This document shows, piece by piece, positions 1 through 8,266 of a stretch of DNA of 53,715 nucleotides. How positions within the stretch are numbered: position 1 is the first letter of the stretch; each line of letters begins with the position of its first letter. Source of the stretch: Streptomyces sp. SID14478 (lineage in GTDB: Bacteria > Actinomycetota > Actinomycetes > Streptomycetales > Streptomycetaceae); contig NZ_JAAGMG010000424.1 of assembly GCF_010548525.1 (NCBI RefSeq), forward strand, positions 1 through 53,715, given 5' to 3'. The notes under the pieces were generated by a model. It searched no databases. It was not told the origin of the DNA and saw only the letters and a list, made by a program, of their open reading frames with translations. The position numbers and the translations under genes are program-made.

Positions 1-437
1 CACGCCAGGGTCGAGGCGCCCGCCCCGCCGCGGCCACCGATCACCCCGACGGTCGTCGCGGGCCGGCCCACGCCCTCGACGACGTCGGCGATCCGGTCCA
101 TCAGCCACTGCTCGCCGTCCGGGAGCATCAGCACGTGGTCGGCGCCGATCTCCACAGCCCGCTTCCACACCCCGGAATCGTCCTGATCCCGCCCAACCAG
201 GACGACGCCACGCCGTCGGGTCACCCCGCGCAGCCGCCCCGCGGCGTCGTCCCCGACCAGGACCAACGGCGCCGCCTCCCAGCACCCCCTGCCCTCCGGT
301 ACTCCATGTCCGACCTCGGGCCGCACTCCCGCCGCCGCGCACAGGCGCAGCAGGTCGTCCAGCAGGTCCACGTCCTCCGTCACGATCAACGGCGCGCGCC
401 GCGCACCCCGCGCGTCCGACGCAATGACTCCCGTCAC
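1..437 (-). CDS. Septum-site/CpaE-like ATPase, N-terminal part (runs off the left edge)
   Basis: Reading the minus strand from a GTG at 437-435 gives an open frame to the window edge (about 145 codons). It begins VTGVIASDARG and reaches VIGGRGGAGAST, a deviant Walker A (P-loop) of the MinD/CpaE/Ssd family, about 130 residues in. The part before it looks like the receiver-like N-domain of Ssd/CpaE proteins (LIVTEDVDLLDDLLRLCAAA). A purine-rich stretch (GAGAGGGGG) precedes the GTG. By family knowledge, Ssd-type ATPases sit upstream of Tad/Flp pilus secretion genes and influence septation or pilus localisation. In mycobacteria the same gene (Rv3660c) flanks the 6C RNA and the HAD gene, as here. 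The ATPase core and C-terminus lie outside the window, so function is inferred from the P-loop and context. Confidence 0.8.
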   Translation of the reverse strand, partial: MTGVIASDARGARRAPLIVTEDVDLLDDLLRLCAAAGVRPEVGHGVPEGRGCWEAAPLVLVGDDAAGRLRGVTRRRGVVLVGRDQDDSGVWKRAVEIGADHVLMLPDGEQWLMDRIADVVEGVGRPATTVGVIGGRGGAGASTLA

Positions 438-801
438 GGTCCGATCCCCCTCTCCGCACTCGCCCGCACCCGCGGACGATCCGATCCGCCCGCGAAGCAG
501 CGGCGCGACAGGCGCCGAATACCGGCCGTCTCATCACCGTCCGGCCATAACGAACCGGCCATGAACACCGATCCGAACTTCGCGTGCGGAATCACCGTGC
601 AGCGATCCCGGAAATCATGTGGATCTTGGTCAATAACTGTGGACGCGAGAAGGGTTGTGAATATCCCCCTCACCCATACCGGTGAGGCCGTGGAAGGCGG
701 GCCGAGATCTCCGCAGAGCAGCCCCACGGTCACGGAGAGTGACATCTGCGCGGCGCGCCAACTCCCGTACTCAGCACGGGAATCGGGGGCGCCGAGGCAA
801 G

Positions 802-825
802 AAAAAAGGACCCGAAAACGGGTCC
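802..825 (-). terminator. Intrinsic terminator of the 6C RNA
   Basis: A 6-bp GGACCC/GGGTCC stem with a 6-nt loop is followed on the minus strand by TTTTTTC. This is a textbook U-tract terminator, which is uncommon in this GC-rich window. Confidence 0.9.
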
Positions 826-905
826 GGACATGCGACGACCCCCGCCGGGGGGGAGAGCGGGGGTCGTCCCCACGGTCCGACTCGGGGGGGGAGGAGCCAG
901 ACCGG
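802..905 (-). ncRNA. 6C small RNA (two C-rich-loop hairpins plus terminator)
   Basis: On the minus strand three hairpins follow one another. Hairpin 1 (903-874) has a 10-bp stem with two G-U pairs and a loop with a run of eight C. Hairpin 2 (868-834) has a perfect 12-bp stem and a loop with six C. Hairpin 3 (825-808) is a GGACCC/GGGTCC stem followed by six T (807-802), an intrinsic terminator. Paired hairpins with at least six cytosines in each loop define the actinobacterial 6C RNA family. M. tuberculosis B11/6C lies in the same place, between Rv3660c and Rv3661. The 5' end near 905 is inferred, and no clear -10/-35 was assigned. 6C RNAs are thought to regulate mRNAs by pairing their C-loops with G-rich sequences. 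Confidence 0.88.
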
Positions 906-1003
906 GTTAGCACGGTCGCGAACGATCCGTGACTTCCATGGTGTACCCGAGAGCCTTCTCAGGCAAACCCACGCGCCACACCTTACGCCGAATGGTGGGC
1001 GCC

Positions 1004-1009
1004 TATGCT
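1004..1009 (+). promoter_or_regulatory. -10 hexamer TATGCT for a leaderless start
   Basis: TATGCT lies exactly 7 nt before GTG 1017. That places the expected transcription start on the start codon, and there is no Shine-Dalgarno sequence. This decides the HAD start in favour of GTG 1017 over ATG 1005, which lies inside the hexamer. Confidence 0.6.
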
Positions 1010-1016
1010 CAACCTC

Positions 1017-1856
1017 GTGGAAAACCACTCCTTGACGCACTCCATGCCCCGCACGGCGGCGTTCTTTGACCTGGACAAGACCGTCATCGCTAAGTCGAGC
1101 ACGCTCACCTTCTCCAAGTCGTTCTACCAAGGCGGGCTGATCAACCGCAGGGCCGTGCTGCGTACCGCGTACGCGCAGTTCGTCTTCCTCGCCGGGGGTG
1201 CCGACCACGACCAGATGGAGCGGATGCGCGCGTACCTGTCGGCGCTGTGCCGCGGCTGGAACGTGCGGCAGGTGAAGGAGATCGTCGCCGAGACGCTGCA
1301 CGACCTGATCGACCCGATCATCTACGACGAAGCGGCGTCCCTCATCGAGGAGCACCACACGGCCGGACGTGACGTCGTCATCGTCTCCACCTCGGGCGCC
1401 GAGGTCGTCGAGCCGATCGGCGAGCTGCTGGGTGCCGACCGGGTGGTGGCCACGCGCATGGTCGTCGGCGAGGACGGCTGCTTCACGGGCGAGGTGGAGT
1501 ACTACGCGTACGGGCCGACGAAGGCGGAGGCCGTCAAGGAACTCGCGCGGTCCGAGGGGTACGACCTCGCGCGCTGCTACGCGTACAGCGACTCGGCGAC
1601 GGACCTGCCGATGCTGAGCGCCGTCGGACATCCGCACGCGGTCAATCCGGACCGGACCCTGCGCCGCGAGGCTCTCGCGCGGGAATGGCCGATTCTCGAC
1701 TTCCACAAGCCGGTGCGGCTCAAGCAGCGGCTGCCGAACCTCTCCGCGCCGTCCCGTCCGGCCCTGGTCGTGGCGGCCGCGGTGGGCGCCGCGGCTGCCA
1801 CCGCGGGCCTGGTCTGGTACGCCAGTCGGCGCCGCGCACCGGCCGCCTCGCGTTGA
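1017..1856 (+). CDS. HAD-IB family phosphatase with C-terminal membrane anchor
   Basis: The product is a 279-residue haloacid-dehalogenase subclass IB (SerB-like) hydrolase. Motif I FFDLDKT (Asp18, Asp20) gives the nucleophile and acid/base. Motif II is the VSTSG segment near residue 125, and the Mg-binding motif IV is YSDSATDLPML near residue 195. A hydrophobic stretch near residues 245-270, followed by RRR, suggests a C-terminal membrane anchor. The enzyme should dephosphorylate a small phosphorylated metabolite, but the substrate is unknown. It corresponds to Rv3661, beside the septum-site/Tad pilus genes; S. coelicolor homologues have been linked to morphological differentiation. The GTG start is chosen because TATGCT sits 7 nt upstream (leaderless); the alternatives are ATG 1005 and ATG 1044. 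Confidence 0.88.
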   Translation: MENHSLTHSMPRTAAFFDLDKTVIAKSSTLTFSKSFYQGGLINRRAVLRTAYAQFVFLAGGADHDQMERMRAYLSALCRGWNVRQVKEIVAETLHDLIDPIIYDEAASLIEEHHTAGRDVVIVSTSGAEVVEPIGELLGADRVVATRMVVGEDGCFTGEVEYYAYGPTKAEAVKELARSEGYDLARCYAYSDSATDLPMLSAVGHPHAVNPDRTLRREALAREWPILDFHKPVRLKQRLPNLSAPSRPALVVAAAVGAAAATAGLVWYASRRRAPAASR

Positions 1857-2166
1857 AGCCCCGGCGGCACCCCGGAAATGGGCGCCCGATTCGCCCCTTA
1901 TTGAACCTAAAAGTAAAGAAGTGCAGCCAGGACTTCCGCTTCCTCCAGGGGAGGAGTACAAAGGAGTCAACGGCCCGCGAGACCAGGGACATCCGAGAGG
2001 ATCACCTTCAACCGCAACCAAGGCCCCACGGACCGAAGCATGAACACCGGGCACCCACGCGACGTCGACCCGTCGATTACGGGCCAGCCGCACCAGGTGA
2101 CGGGCACACGTCCCGACCTGATGGGCAACACTTCGAGGACGCTTGGTAACCCGGCGCATCATGCCA

Positions 2167-2194
2167 GCGGCGGTACGAGAACTCGTACCGCCGC
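2167..2194. terminator. Bidirectional hairpin between convergent genes
   Basis: A perfect 13-bp inverted repeat (arms 2167-2179 and 2182-2194, 2-nt centre, CTCGTACCGCCGC on the right) sits just past the HAD stop side and before the stop of the convergent Fic-like gene. No U-tract follows. The rest of 1857-2166 has lower GC and several GGAG stretches, but I see no gene there that I can support. Confidence 0.6.
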
Positions 2195-2212
2195 ACCCCT
2201 TTGCGGAGGCCT

Positions 2213-3037
2213 TTACGCGGCGCCGCGCTGCAGCGCCTCGCACACCGCGGTCGACTCCCGCACGCCGAGCTCGACGGCCTTGCCGCAGTGGGCGATCCAC
2301 GCGGCCATCCCCTCCGGCGTACCGGACACATAACCTTCGAGCGCGGCCACGTACGCCGCGCGCCCCCGCTCCGCGTGACCGACCTCCGCGGGGCAGATCG
2401 ACTTCGGGTCGAGACCGGAGCCCACCAGGACGATGCGCTCGGCGGCGCGGGCGACCAGGCCGTTGTGCGAACCGAAGGGGCGCAGCGCGAGGAGTTCGCC
2501 GTGCACCACGGCGGCGCTCACCAGGGCGGGGGCCGAACTCCCCGCGATGATCAGCTGCGAGAGCCCCTCCAGGCGGCCCGCCACCTCGTCCGCGTCCGGC
2601 AGCGCAAGCTCGATGAGCGGCTCGTCGACCGGCTCGCCCGGCGTGCGCGGCCGACCCACAGCGCCCCCCTGATCGGCGGCCGCGACCAGATGCAGGCGCG
2701 CGAGCACCCGTAGTGGCGACTGCCGCCAGATGGACAGGAGTTGGCCGGCCTCTGCGGTCAGCCGCAGGGCGGCGCCGACCGTGCGTGCCTCGCCGTCGCC
2801 GCCCCCGCCGCTGAAGTCGGTCCGCCGCCGCACCTCTTCGAGGGCCCAGTCGGCGCCGGACAGCGCCGCGCTGCCCCGCGCACCGCGCAGCGCGGCCTCG
2901 GAGGTGACCTCATTGCTGCGGCGCCGCATGACCCGGTGCCCGTAGACCCGGTCCACCGCCTTGCGCACGGAGTCCACGGAGTCGCCCACACCGGGAAGCG
3001 TGCCCAGCGCGGCAAGGGGGTCGGCTGTCGTACTCAT
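2213..3037 (-). CDS. Fic-like fold protein with degenerate catalytic motif
   Basis: The 274-residue protein starts MSTTADPLAALG at ATG 3037. It is mostly helical, with no signal peptide or membrane span. Near residue 190 it carries RPFGSHNGLVAR, which lines up with the Fic signature HPFx[D/E]GNGRxxR. The catalytic His is Arg, the acidic residue is Ser, the first Gly is His and the first Arg is Leu, while N, G and the last Arg remain. This suggests a Fic-fold protein without standard AMP-transfer chemistry. It holds the position of Rv3662c in the conserved actinobacterial block. It is sometimes labelled an oxidoreductase, which the sequence does not support. It is convergent with the HAD gene and divergent from the ATPase at 3139. 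Confidence 0.7.
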   Translation of the reverse strand: MSTTADPLAALGTLPGVGDSVDSVRKAVDRVYGHRVMRRRSNEVTSEAALRGARGSAALSGADWALEEVRRRTDFSGGGGDGEARTVGAALRLTAEAGQLLSIWRQSPLRVLARLHLVAAADQGGAVGRPRTPGEPVDEPLIELALPDADEVAGRLEGLSQLIIAGSSAPALVSAAVVHGELLALRPFGSHNGLVARAAERIVLVGSGLDPKSICPAEVGHAERGRAAYVAALEGYVSGTPEGMAAWIAHCGKAVELGVRESTAVCEALQRGAA

Positions 3038-3124
3038 GAGTACGACCCTACGGGCCGGAGGGCCGCGCCCCACGAAGGAGTGGTCTTCTTCACGCGGCAA
3101 GGACACGCACAGCAATCACGCCGC

Positions 3125-3130
3125 TACCCT
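3125..3130 (+). promoter_or_regulatory. -10 hexamer TACCCT, leaderless start
   Basis: TACCCT ends 8 nt before ATG 3139 and no Shine-Dalgarno sequence is present. A GACA-containing -35-like stretch lies about 19 nt upstream. The mRNA probably begins at or next to the start codon. Confidence 0.5.
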
Positions 3131-3138
3131 TGGTGAAC

Positions 3139-4119
3139 ATGAAGATCGCTTTCGTGGGGAAGGGCGGCAGCGGCAAGACCACGCTGTCCTCGCTCTTCAT
3201 CCGTCACCTCGCCACCACCGGATCGCCGGTCGTCGCCGTCGACGCCGACATCAACCAGCACCTCGGGCCCGCGCTCGGCCTCGACGAGGACGCCGCCGCC
3301 GAACTGCCCGCCATGGGCGCGCGGCTGCCGCTCATCAAGGACTACCTGCGCGGCTCGAACCCGCGGATCGCCTCGGCCGACACGATGATCAAGACGACAC
3401 CGCCCGGAGAGGGCTCCCGCCTGCTGCGCGTCGGCGAGAACAATCCCGTGTACGACGCCTGCGCCCGGCCCGTGGAACTCGACGGCGACGCCGTGCGTTT
3501 GATGGTCACCGGACCCTTCACCGAAGCCGACCTCGGTGTCGCCTGCTACCACTCCAAGACCGGAGCGGTGGAGCTGTGCCTGAATCACCTCGTCGACGGC
3601 CGCGGCGAGTACGTGGTGGTCGACATGACCGCGGGCTCCGACTCCTTCGCCTCGGGCATGTTCACCCGCTTCGACATGACGTTCCTGGTCGCCGAGCCGA
3701 CGCGCAAGGGGGTCTCGGTCTATCGCCAGTACAAGGAGTACGCCCGGGACTTCGGCGTCGCGCTGAAGGTCGTGGGGAACAAGGTGCAGGGCGAGGACGA
3801 CCTGGACTTCCTGCGCTCCGAGGTCGGGGACGACCTGCTCGTCACCGTCGGGCACTCGGACTGGGTGCGCGCCATGGAGAAGGGGCGGCCGCCGCGCTTC
3901 GCGCTCCTGGAGGAGGACAACAGGGCGGCCCTGCGGGCGCTTCAGGCCGCGGCCGACGCGACGTACGAGGCCCGCGACTGGGAGCGCTACACGCGCCAGA
4001 TGGTGCACTTCCACCGGAAGAACGCCCAGAGCTGGGGCAACGAGAGGACCGGGGCCGACCTCGAAGTTCAGGTCGACCCCGGTTACGTCCTTCAGGAGAG
4101 CGTCACCGCAACGGCCTGA
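3139..4119 (+). CDS. CooC/MinD-like P-loop ATPase
   Basis: The 326-residue protein begins MKIAFVGKGGSGKTT, a deviant Walker A with the extra signature lysine (KGGSGKT) of the SIMIBI ParA/MinD/CooC class. VVAVDADINQHLG follows near residue 35, and VVVDMTAGSDSFASG near residue 165 is the Walker B-type region. The layout resembles CooC-type maturation ATPases, but no CxC metal motif is visible, so the client is unknown. It is not part of a chromosome-partition locus. The ATG at 3139 is chosen over GTG 3133 and TTG 3130 because of the leaderless -10 spacing. Its stop lies 6 bp from the stop of the convergent lipoprotein gene. Confidence 0.82.
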   Translation: MKIAFVGKGGSGKTTLSSLFIRHLATTGSPVVAVDADINQHLGPALGLDEDAAAELPAMGARLPLIKDYLRGSNPRIASADTMIKTTPPGEGSRLLRVGENNPVYDACARPVELDGDAVRLMVTGPFTEADLGVACYHSKTGAVELCLNHLVDGRGEYVVVDMTAGSDSFASGMFTRFDMTFLVAEPTRKGVSVYRQYKEYARDFGVALKVVGNKVQGEDDLDFLRSEVGDDLLVTVGHSDWVRAMEKGRPPRFALLEEDNRAALRALQAAADATYEARDWERYTRQMVHFHRKNAQSWGNERTGADLEVQVDPGYVLQESVTATA

Positions 4120-4125
4120 CGGGCC

Positions 4126-5421
4126 TCAGGACTTGGCGGCCGGTGCGCCCGGCACCCCCTTGGGGGCCGGGGCCGGCTTGTCGGTGAGGAAGGACGCCCA
4201 GCCCTGCGCGGGCGCCTGCCCCACCTCGAGGCCGGTGAGCTTGGCCAGCGTCTTCGGGTCCTGCGCGTCGAGCCAGTCGGAGAGCTGGCGGAAGGAGACG
4301 CAGCGGGTCTCGGGCTTGCTGCAGACCGCCTTGACCGTCTCCTCGACGGCGCGCATGTAGTTGCCGCCGTTCCAGGACTCGAAGTGGTTGCCGATGACCA
4401 GAGGGGCGCGGTTGCCCTTGTAGGCGCGGTCGAAGCCCGCGAGCAGGCTGTCGCGCATCTGGTCTCCCCAGTACTGCTGCTTGTCGGGGTCGCCCTGCGT
4501 CGCCGTGCCCGACTGGTTGACCATGAAGTTGTAGTCCATGGTCAGCTGCTCGTAGGAGTGGCCCCGGAAGGGGACGAGCTGCATGGACAGGTCCCACAGG
4601 CCGTTCTTCTTCTTGGGCCACAGCTGGTTGTTGACGCCGCTGGTGTCGTAGCGGAAGCCCAGTTCGGAGGCCGCGCGCATGAAGTTCTTCTGCCCTTCGA
4701 GGCAGGGCGTGCGGGCGCCGATGAGCTCCTTGTCGTAGTCGAAGGGCAGCGGGGCCGCCTTCTTCATGCCCGTGTTGGTCTTCCAGCCCTTCACGAAGGA
4801 CTTGGCCTGCTGGATCTCGCTCTTCCACTCGGCGACCGACCACTCGCCGACGCCGCCGCCCTTGCCGCAGAAGTGGCCGTTGAAGTGGGTGCCGATCTCG
4901 TTGCCCTCGAGCCAGGCGCCGCGCAGCTGGTCGACTGTGTCCTTGATTCCCTTGGCGTCGTTGAAGCCGATGTCCGAGCGGCCCGGCGAGTGCTGCGGCG
5001 CGTGGTAGAGGTCCGCCTTGCCCTCGGGGAGCATGTACACGCCGCTGAGGAAGTACGTCATGGTCGCGTTGTTGGCCTTGGCGACCTTGCGGAAGTGGGA
5101 GAACAGCTTCTGGCTGTCCTCGCCCGCGCCGTCCCAGGAGAAGACCACGAACTGCGGGGGCTTCTGGCCGGGTCTGAGGCGCTCGGCCCTCGGCAGGTGC
5201 GGCTGCGTTCCGGTGTACGCGGTCGAGCCGTCGCCGATCAGGCGCAGCACGCTGCCGGGGGCGGCGGGCGCGGCCTTCTTCGGGCCCGGGGCGCCTTGCT
5301 TGGGGGCGCCCGCGGCGCCTTGTTCGCTGTTCGCGCACCCGGCAAGGACCGCGGCGCATGCCGCGGCGGCGGCGATGGCCGCGGTGATCCTCAGGGTGAC
5401 GATCCTCTGGGTGGCGGCCAT
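4126..5421 (-). CDS. NodB-like polysaccharide deacetylase lipoprotein
   Basis: The 431-residue protein has a signal peptide ending in the lipobox LAGC (about residue 28), so it should be lipid-anchored outside the membrane. A low-complexity Ala/Pro/Lys linker follows. The NodB fold is recognisable: motif 1 FSWDGAGED, motif 2 THFNGH (the HxxxH metal pair), motif 3 ARTPC, and a late GNHFESW stretch. The usual TFDDG reads SWDG, so the metal-binding Asp and both His remain while the Asp normally acting as catalytic base is replaced by Trp. It may deacetylate or only bind peptidoglycan or another cell-surface glycan. The ATG at 5421 is preceded by GGGCGGAAG. It is divergent from the SulP gene, with a 20-bp palindrome between them. 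Confidence 0.75.
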   Translation of the reverse strand: MAATQRIVTLRITAAIAAAAACAAVLAGCANSEQGAAGAPKQGAPGPKKAAPAAPGSVLRLIGDGSTAYTGTQPHLPRAERLRPGQKPPQFVVFSWDGAGEDSQKLFSHFRKVAKANNATMTYFLSGVYMLPEGKADLYHAPQHSPGRSDIGFNDAKGIKDTVDQLRGAWLEGNEIGTHFNGHFCGKGGGVGEWSVAEWKSEIQQAKSFVKGWKTNTGMKKAAPLPFDYDKELIGARTPCLEGQKNFMRAASELGFRYDTSGVNNQLWPKKKNGLWDLSMQLVPFRGHSYEQLTMDYNFMVNQSGTATQGDPDKQQYWGDQMRDSLLAGFDRAYKGNRAPLVIGNHFESWNGGNYMRAVEETVKAVCSKPETRCVSFRQLSDWLDAQDPKTLAKLTGLEVGQAPAQGWASFLTDKPAPAPKGVPGAPAAKS

Positions 5422-5555
5422 CTTCCGCCCACCTACTTCCTTGGAGTCGGCCTACAAGACGGTGAATGCGAGAAATGCCCGCTTTGTGCGAGCGGCTCCG
5501 CCAACGTCGCACGAGGTCACCGTGATGCTTGTACGACAAGCCGACCAAGATTCTT

Positions 5556-5575
5556 ATTCACTCCCTGGAGTGAAT
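5556..5575. promoter_or_regulatory. 20-bp perfect palindrome, candidate operator
   Basis: ATTCACTCCCTGGAGTGAAT is a perfect palindrome in the 335-bp gap between the divergent deacetylase-like and SulP genes. The gap is relatively AT-rich and holds no gene. Its size and symmetry fit a dimeric repressor site, but no cognate regulator is adjacent. Confidence 0.45.
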
Positions 5576-5756
5576 GATTGCCCCATTTGCCCGGTAAATC
5601 CGTCCACAAACTTTACTCTGCATTACGATCCATTTACCGAGCGTCACTTTCATCCCGCCGCTGCACGCCGTGAACCACGGCCGCGATCGACCCCTCCCAC
5701 CACCCGGGGTCCCCCACATTCCGCGACCGCGCTGCACCCCGGAGGAGACGGGAAAC

Positions 5757-8153
5757 ATGTCAGCCTGCGTACCCACTCGCGCCAGTGACTCCGACCGCAC
5801 GGACGAGCCGACAGAGGCCGCCCGTCACGCACACAGTCCCCCACCGCCGCCACACCGGCGCTTCCGCATCGCGGGCGCCGACCTGTCGGCGTCCATCGCG
5901 GTCTTCCTGATCGCACTGCCCCTCTCGCTGGGCATCGCCCTGGCGACCGGCGCACCCCTCGAATCGGGGCTCGTCGCGGCCGCCGTCGGCGGGCTCGTCG
6001 TCGGCCTGCTGGGTGGCGCCCCGCTCCAGGTCAGCGGCCCCGCCGCAGGCCTGACCGTCGTCACCGCCGAGCTGATCCAGCGCTACGGCTGGCGGACCAC
6101 CTGCGCGATCACCGTGATGGCCGGTGCCGCCCAGATCGGGCTCGGCTGCCTGCGGGTGGCCCGCACGGCGCTCGCCGTCAGCCCCGCCGTCGTGCACGGC
6201 ATGCTCGCGGGGATCGGGATCACCATCGCCGTCGCCCAGTTGCACATCGTCCTCGGCGGCACCCCGGAGAGCGCGGTCCTCGACAACCTCGCGGCGCTGC
6301 CCGCCCAGTTGGCCAACGTGCATCCCGCCGCCCTGGGCATGAGCGCCCTCACCCTCTCCGTGCTCTTCGCCTGGCCGCGCATCCCGGGACGCGTCGGGCG
6401 CCTCACGCGCAAGGTGCCCGCGGCGCTCGTCGCGGTGACCTCCGCGACCGTCGTCACCGCGGTGTTCGGCCTCACCCTGCCCGAGGTCGACCTGCCGTCC
6501 TGGAGCAGCCACGCGCTGGCCGGGCTGCCGGACGGGCCCGTGCTCGGGATCGCCGCCGCCGTGCTGACGACCACCCTGGTGTGCAGCGTGCAGTCGCTGC
6601 TCGGGGCCGTCGCCACCGACAAGCTGGCCACCAAGCGGACCGATCTGCCACCCCGGATGCGCCGTGCCAACCTGGACCGGGAACTGCTCGGCCAGGGCGC
6701 CGCGAACATCGTGTCCGGATCGCTCGGCGGTCTGCCCGTCGCCGGTGTCGCCGTGCGCTCGGCGGCGAACGTGAACGCGGGCGGCGTGAGCCGGAACTCC
6801 ACGATGCTGCACGGCGTTTGGGTAGTAGCGGCCACGCTGTTCCTGGTCCCCGTCCTGGAGCTGATCCCGCTCGCCTCGCTCGCCGCCCTGGTGATGGCGG
6901 TCGGCATCCAGATGGTGTCCCTGAACCACATCCGCACGGTCACCCGCCACCGTGAGGTCCTGGTGTACGTCGTGACCACCCTCGGTGTCGTCGTGTTCGG
7001 CGTCCTGGAAGGCGTGGGGCTCGGGGTCGCGGTCGCCGTCGGTGTCGCACTGCACCGCCTCGCGCGCACCCGCATCACGCACGAGGAGGACCGCGAGGGT
7101 GTCCACCACGTGCGCGTGCGCGGGCAGTTGACGTTCCTCGCCGTGCCGCGGCTGAGCCGGGTGCTGCACCAGGTGCCCCACGGGGCGGACTGTGTCGTGG
7201 AGTTGGACGGGTCCTTCATGGACCATGCCGCGTACGAGGCCCTGCAGGACTGGCAGAAGTCGCACGCGTCGCAGGGCGGACGGGTGGAGATGACCGGGCG
7301 TTCCGGGAGCCGTATCGCCGAGCCCGCGCGCGCGAGCCACACCTGCTGCCGGCCCTGGACGCCCTGGCGCAACCACCACTGCGACCGGCCGCACGCGCAC
7401 GCCCCCGAGGCCGCCGAGCCGCGGCGCGGCGGGCATCAACTGGCCAGTGGGATCAGCGCGTTCCAGCGCAACACGGCTCCCCTGGTCCGCGGGGAGCTGG
7501 CACGGCTGGCGAGAGAAGGGCAGCAGCCCACGCAGCTGTTCCTGACCTGCGCCGACTCGCGGCTCGTCACGTCGATGATCACGTCCAGCGGCCCCGGCGA
7601 CCTCTTCGTCGTACGGAACGTGGGCAACCTCGTCCCCCTGCCCGGCGCCGAGAGCGGCGACGACTCGGTCGCGGCAGCCATCGAGTACGCCGTGGACGTG
7701 CTGAAGGTCCGGTCGATCACCGTGTGCGGGCACTCCGGATGCGGGGCCATGCAGGCGCTGCTGAGCAGCCCACCCGCCGAGGGGTCCGGCGCGCTCACTC
7801 CGCTCAAGAGGTGGCTGCGGCACGGGATGCCGAGCCTGGCGCGCGTGGCCGACGACGGACTCCCGTGGGCGCGGCTGGCCGGGCGGGCGCCCGCCGACGC
7901 GGTCGAGCAGCTCTGCCTGACCAATGTCGTCCAGCAGTTGGAGCACTTGCGGGCGCACGAGTCGGTGGCCCGCGCCCTGGAGCAGGGTGCGCTCGAACTG
8001 CACGGGATGTACTTCCACGTCGGTGAGGCGCAGGCGTATCTGCTGCAGGACTCGGACCCGGTGTTCGGTCAGGTCGCGGCGACCTCCTTCGAGGACAGCG
8101 ACGCCAGTGGCGTCAGCGAAGTCAGCGACGTCAGCGGCGCCGCGCGGGCCTGA
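5757..8153 (+). CDS. SulP-family anion transporter fused to beta-carbonic anhydrase
   Basis: The 798-residue fusion has a short cytoplasmic tail (residues 1-35). About 10-12 membrane segments of a SulP (SLC26/BicA-type) transporter follow to about residue 440. A shortened STAS-like region spans about 455-530, and a complete beta-carbonic anhydrase about 560-760. The anhydrase keeps its zinc site: CADSR near residue 597 (Cys and the Asp-Arg dyad) and CGHSGCGAM near 658 (His, Cys). SulP-anhydrase fusions are taken to import bicarbonate (or sulfate) and interconvert it with CO2 at the membrane. ATG 5757 is set by GGAGGAG 9 nt upstream. Adjacent acsA suggests a link to acetate and bicarbonate metabolism, but the genes are separated by terminators. 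Confidence 0.9.
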   Translation: MSACVPTRASDSDRTDEPTEAARHAHSPPPPPHRRFRIAGADLSASIAVFLIALPLSLGIALATGAPLESGLVAAAVGGLVVGLLGGAPLQVSGPAAGLTVVTAELIQRYGWRTTCAITVMAGAAQIGLGCLRVARTALAVSPAVVHGMLAGIGITIAVAQLHIVLGGTPESAVLDNLAALPAQLANVHPAALGMSALTLSVLFAWPRIPGRVGRLTRKVPAALVAVTSATVVTAVFGLTLPEVDLPSWSSHALAGLPDGPVLGIAAAVLTTTLVCSVQSLLGAVATDKLATKRTDLPPRMRRANLDRELLGQGAANIVSGSLGGLPVAGVAVRSAANVNAGGVSRNSTMLHGVWVVAATLFLVPVLELIPLASLAALVMAVGIQMVSLNHIRTVTRHREVLVYVVTTLGVVVFGVLEGVGLGVAVAVGVALHRLARTRITHEEDREGVHHVRVRGQLTFLAVPRLSRVLHQVPHGADCVVELDGSFMDHAAYEALQDWQKSHASQGGRVEMTGRSGSRIAEPARASHTCCRPWTPWRNHHCDRPHAHAPEAAEPRRGGHQLASGISAFQRNTAPLVRGELARLAREGQQPTQLFLTCADSRLVTSMITSSGPGDLFVVRNVGNLVPLPGAESGDDSVAAAIEYAVDVLKVRSITVCGHSGCGAMQALLSSPPAEGSGALTPLKRWLRHGMPSLARVADDGLPWARLAGRAPADAVEQLCLTNVVQQLEHLRAHESVARALEQGALELHGMYFHVGEAQAYLLQDSDPVFGQVAATSFEDSDASGVSEVSDVSGAARA

Positions 8154-8192
8154 ACCGGCCCCTGCCCACCCGCGTGTCACGGGTGAGAACGT

Positions 8193-8224
8193 GTGGCTCC
8201 CCGCCGATCACGGCCGGGAGCCAC
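8193..8224 (+). terminator. Hairpin terminator after the SulP-anhydrase gene
   Basis: A perfect 9-bp stem (GTGGCTCCC/GGGAGCCAC) with a 14-nt loop lies 40 bp past the stop. It has no U-tract, as is common in Streptomyces. Confidence 0.6.
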
Positions 8225-8266
8225 CACCCGTCGCCCTACAGGTCGCCCTACAGGTCTAAACCAATT

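Larger units (their letters stand above)
438..1003. other. Divergent intergenic region holding the 6C RNA
   Basis: This gap lies between the divergent Ssd-like and HAD genes. Positions 802-905 hold the 6C small RNA on the minus strand, described separately. The stretch 438-801 is less GC-rich than the flanking genes and should carry the Ssd-gene promoter. I see no convincing additional gene there. Confidence 0.5.

Noticed and set aside
1900-2042. Short open frame after the HAD gene (EPKSKEVQPGLPLPPGEEY...)
   Set aside because: No good start codon or ribosome site, and codon use unlike the neighbours; probably chance or a relic.
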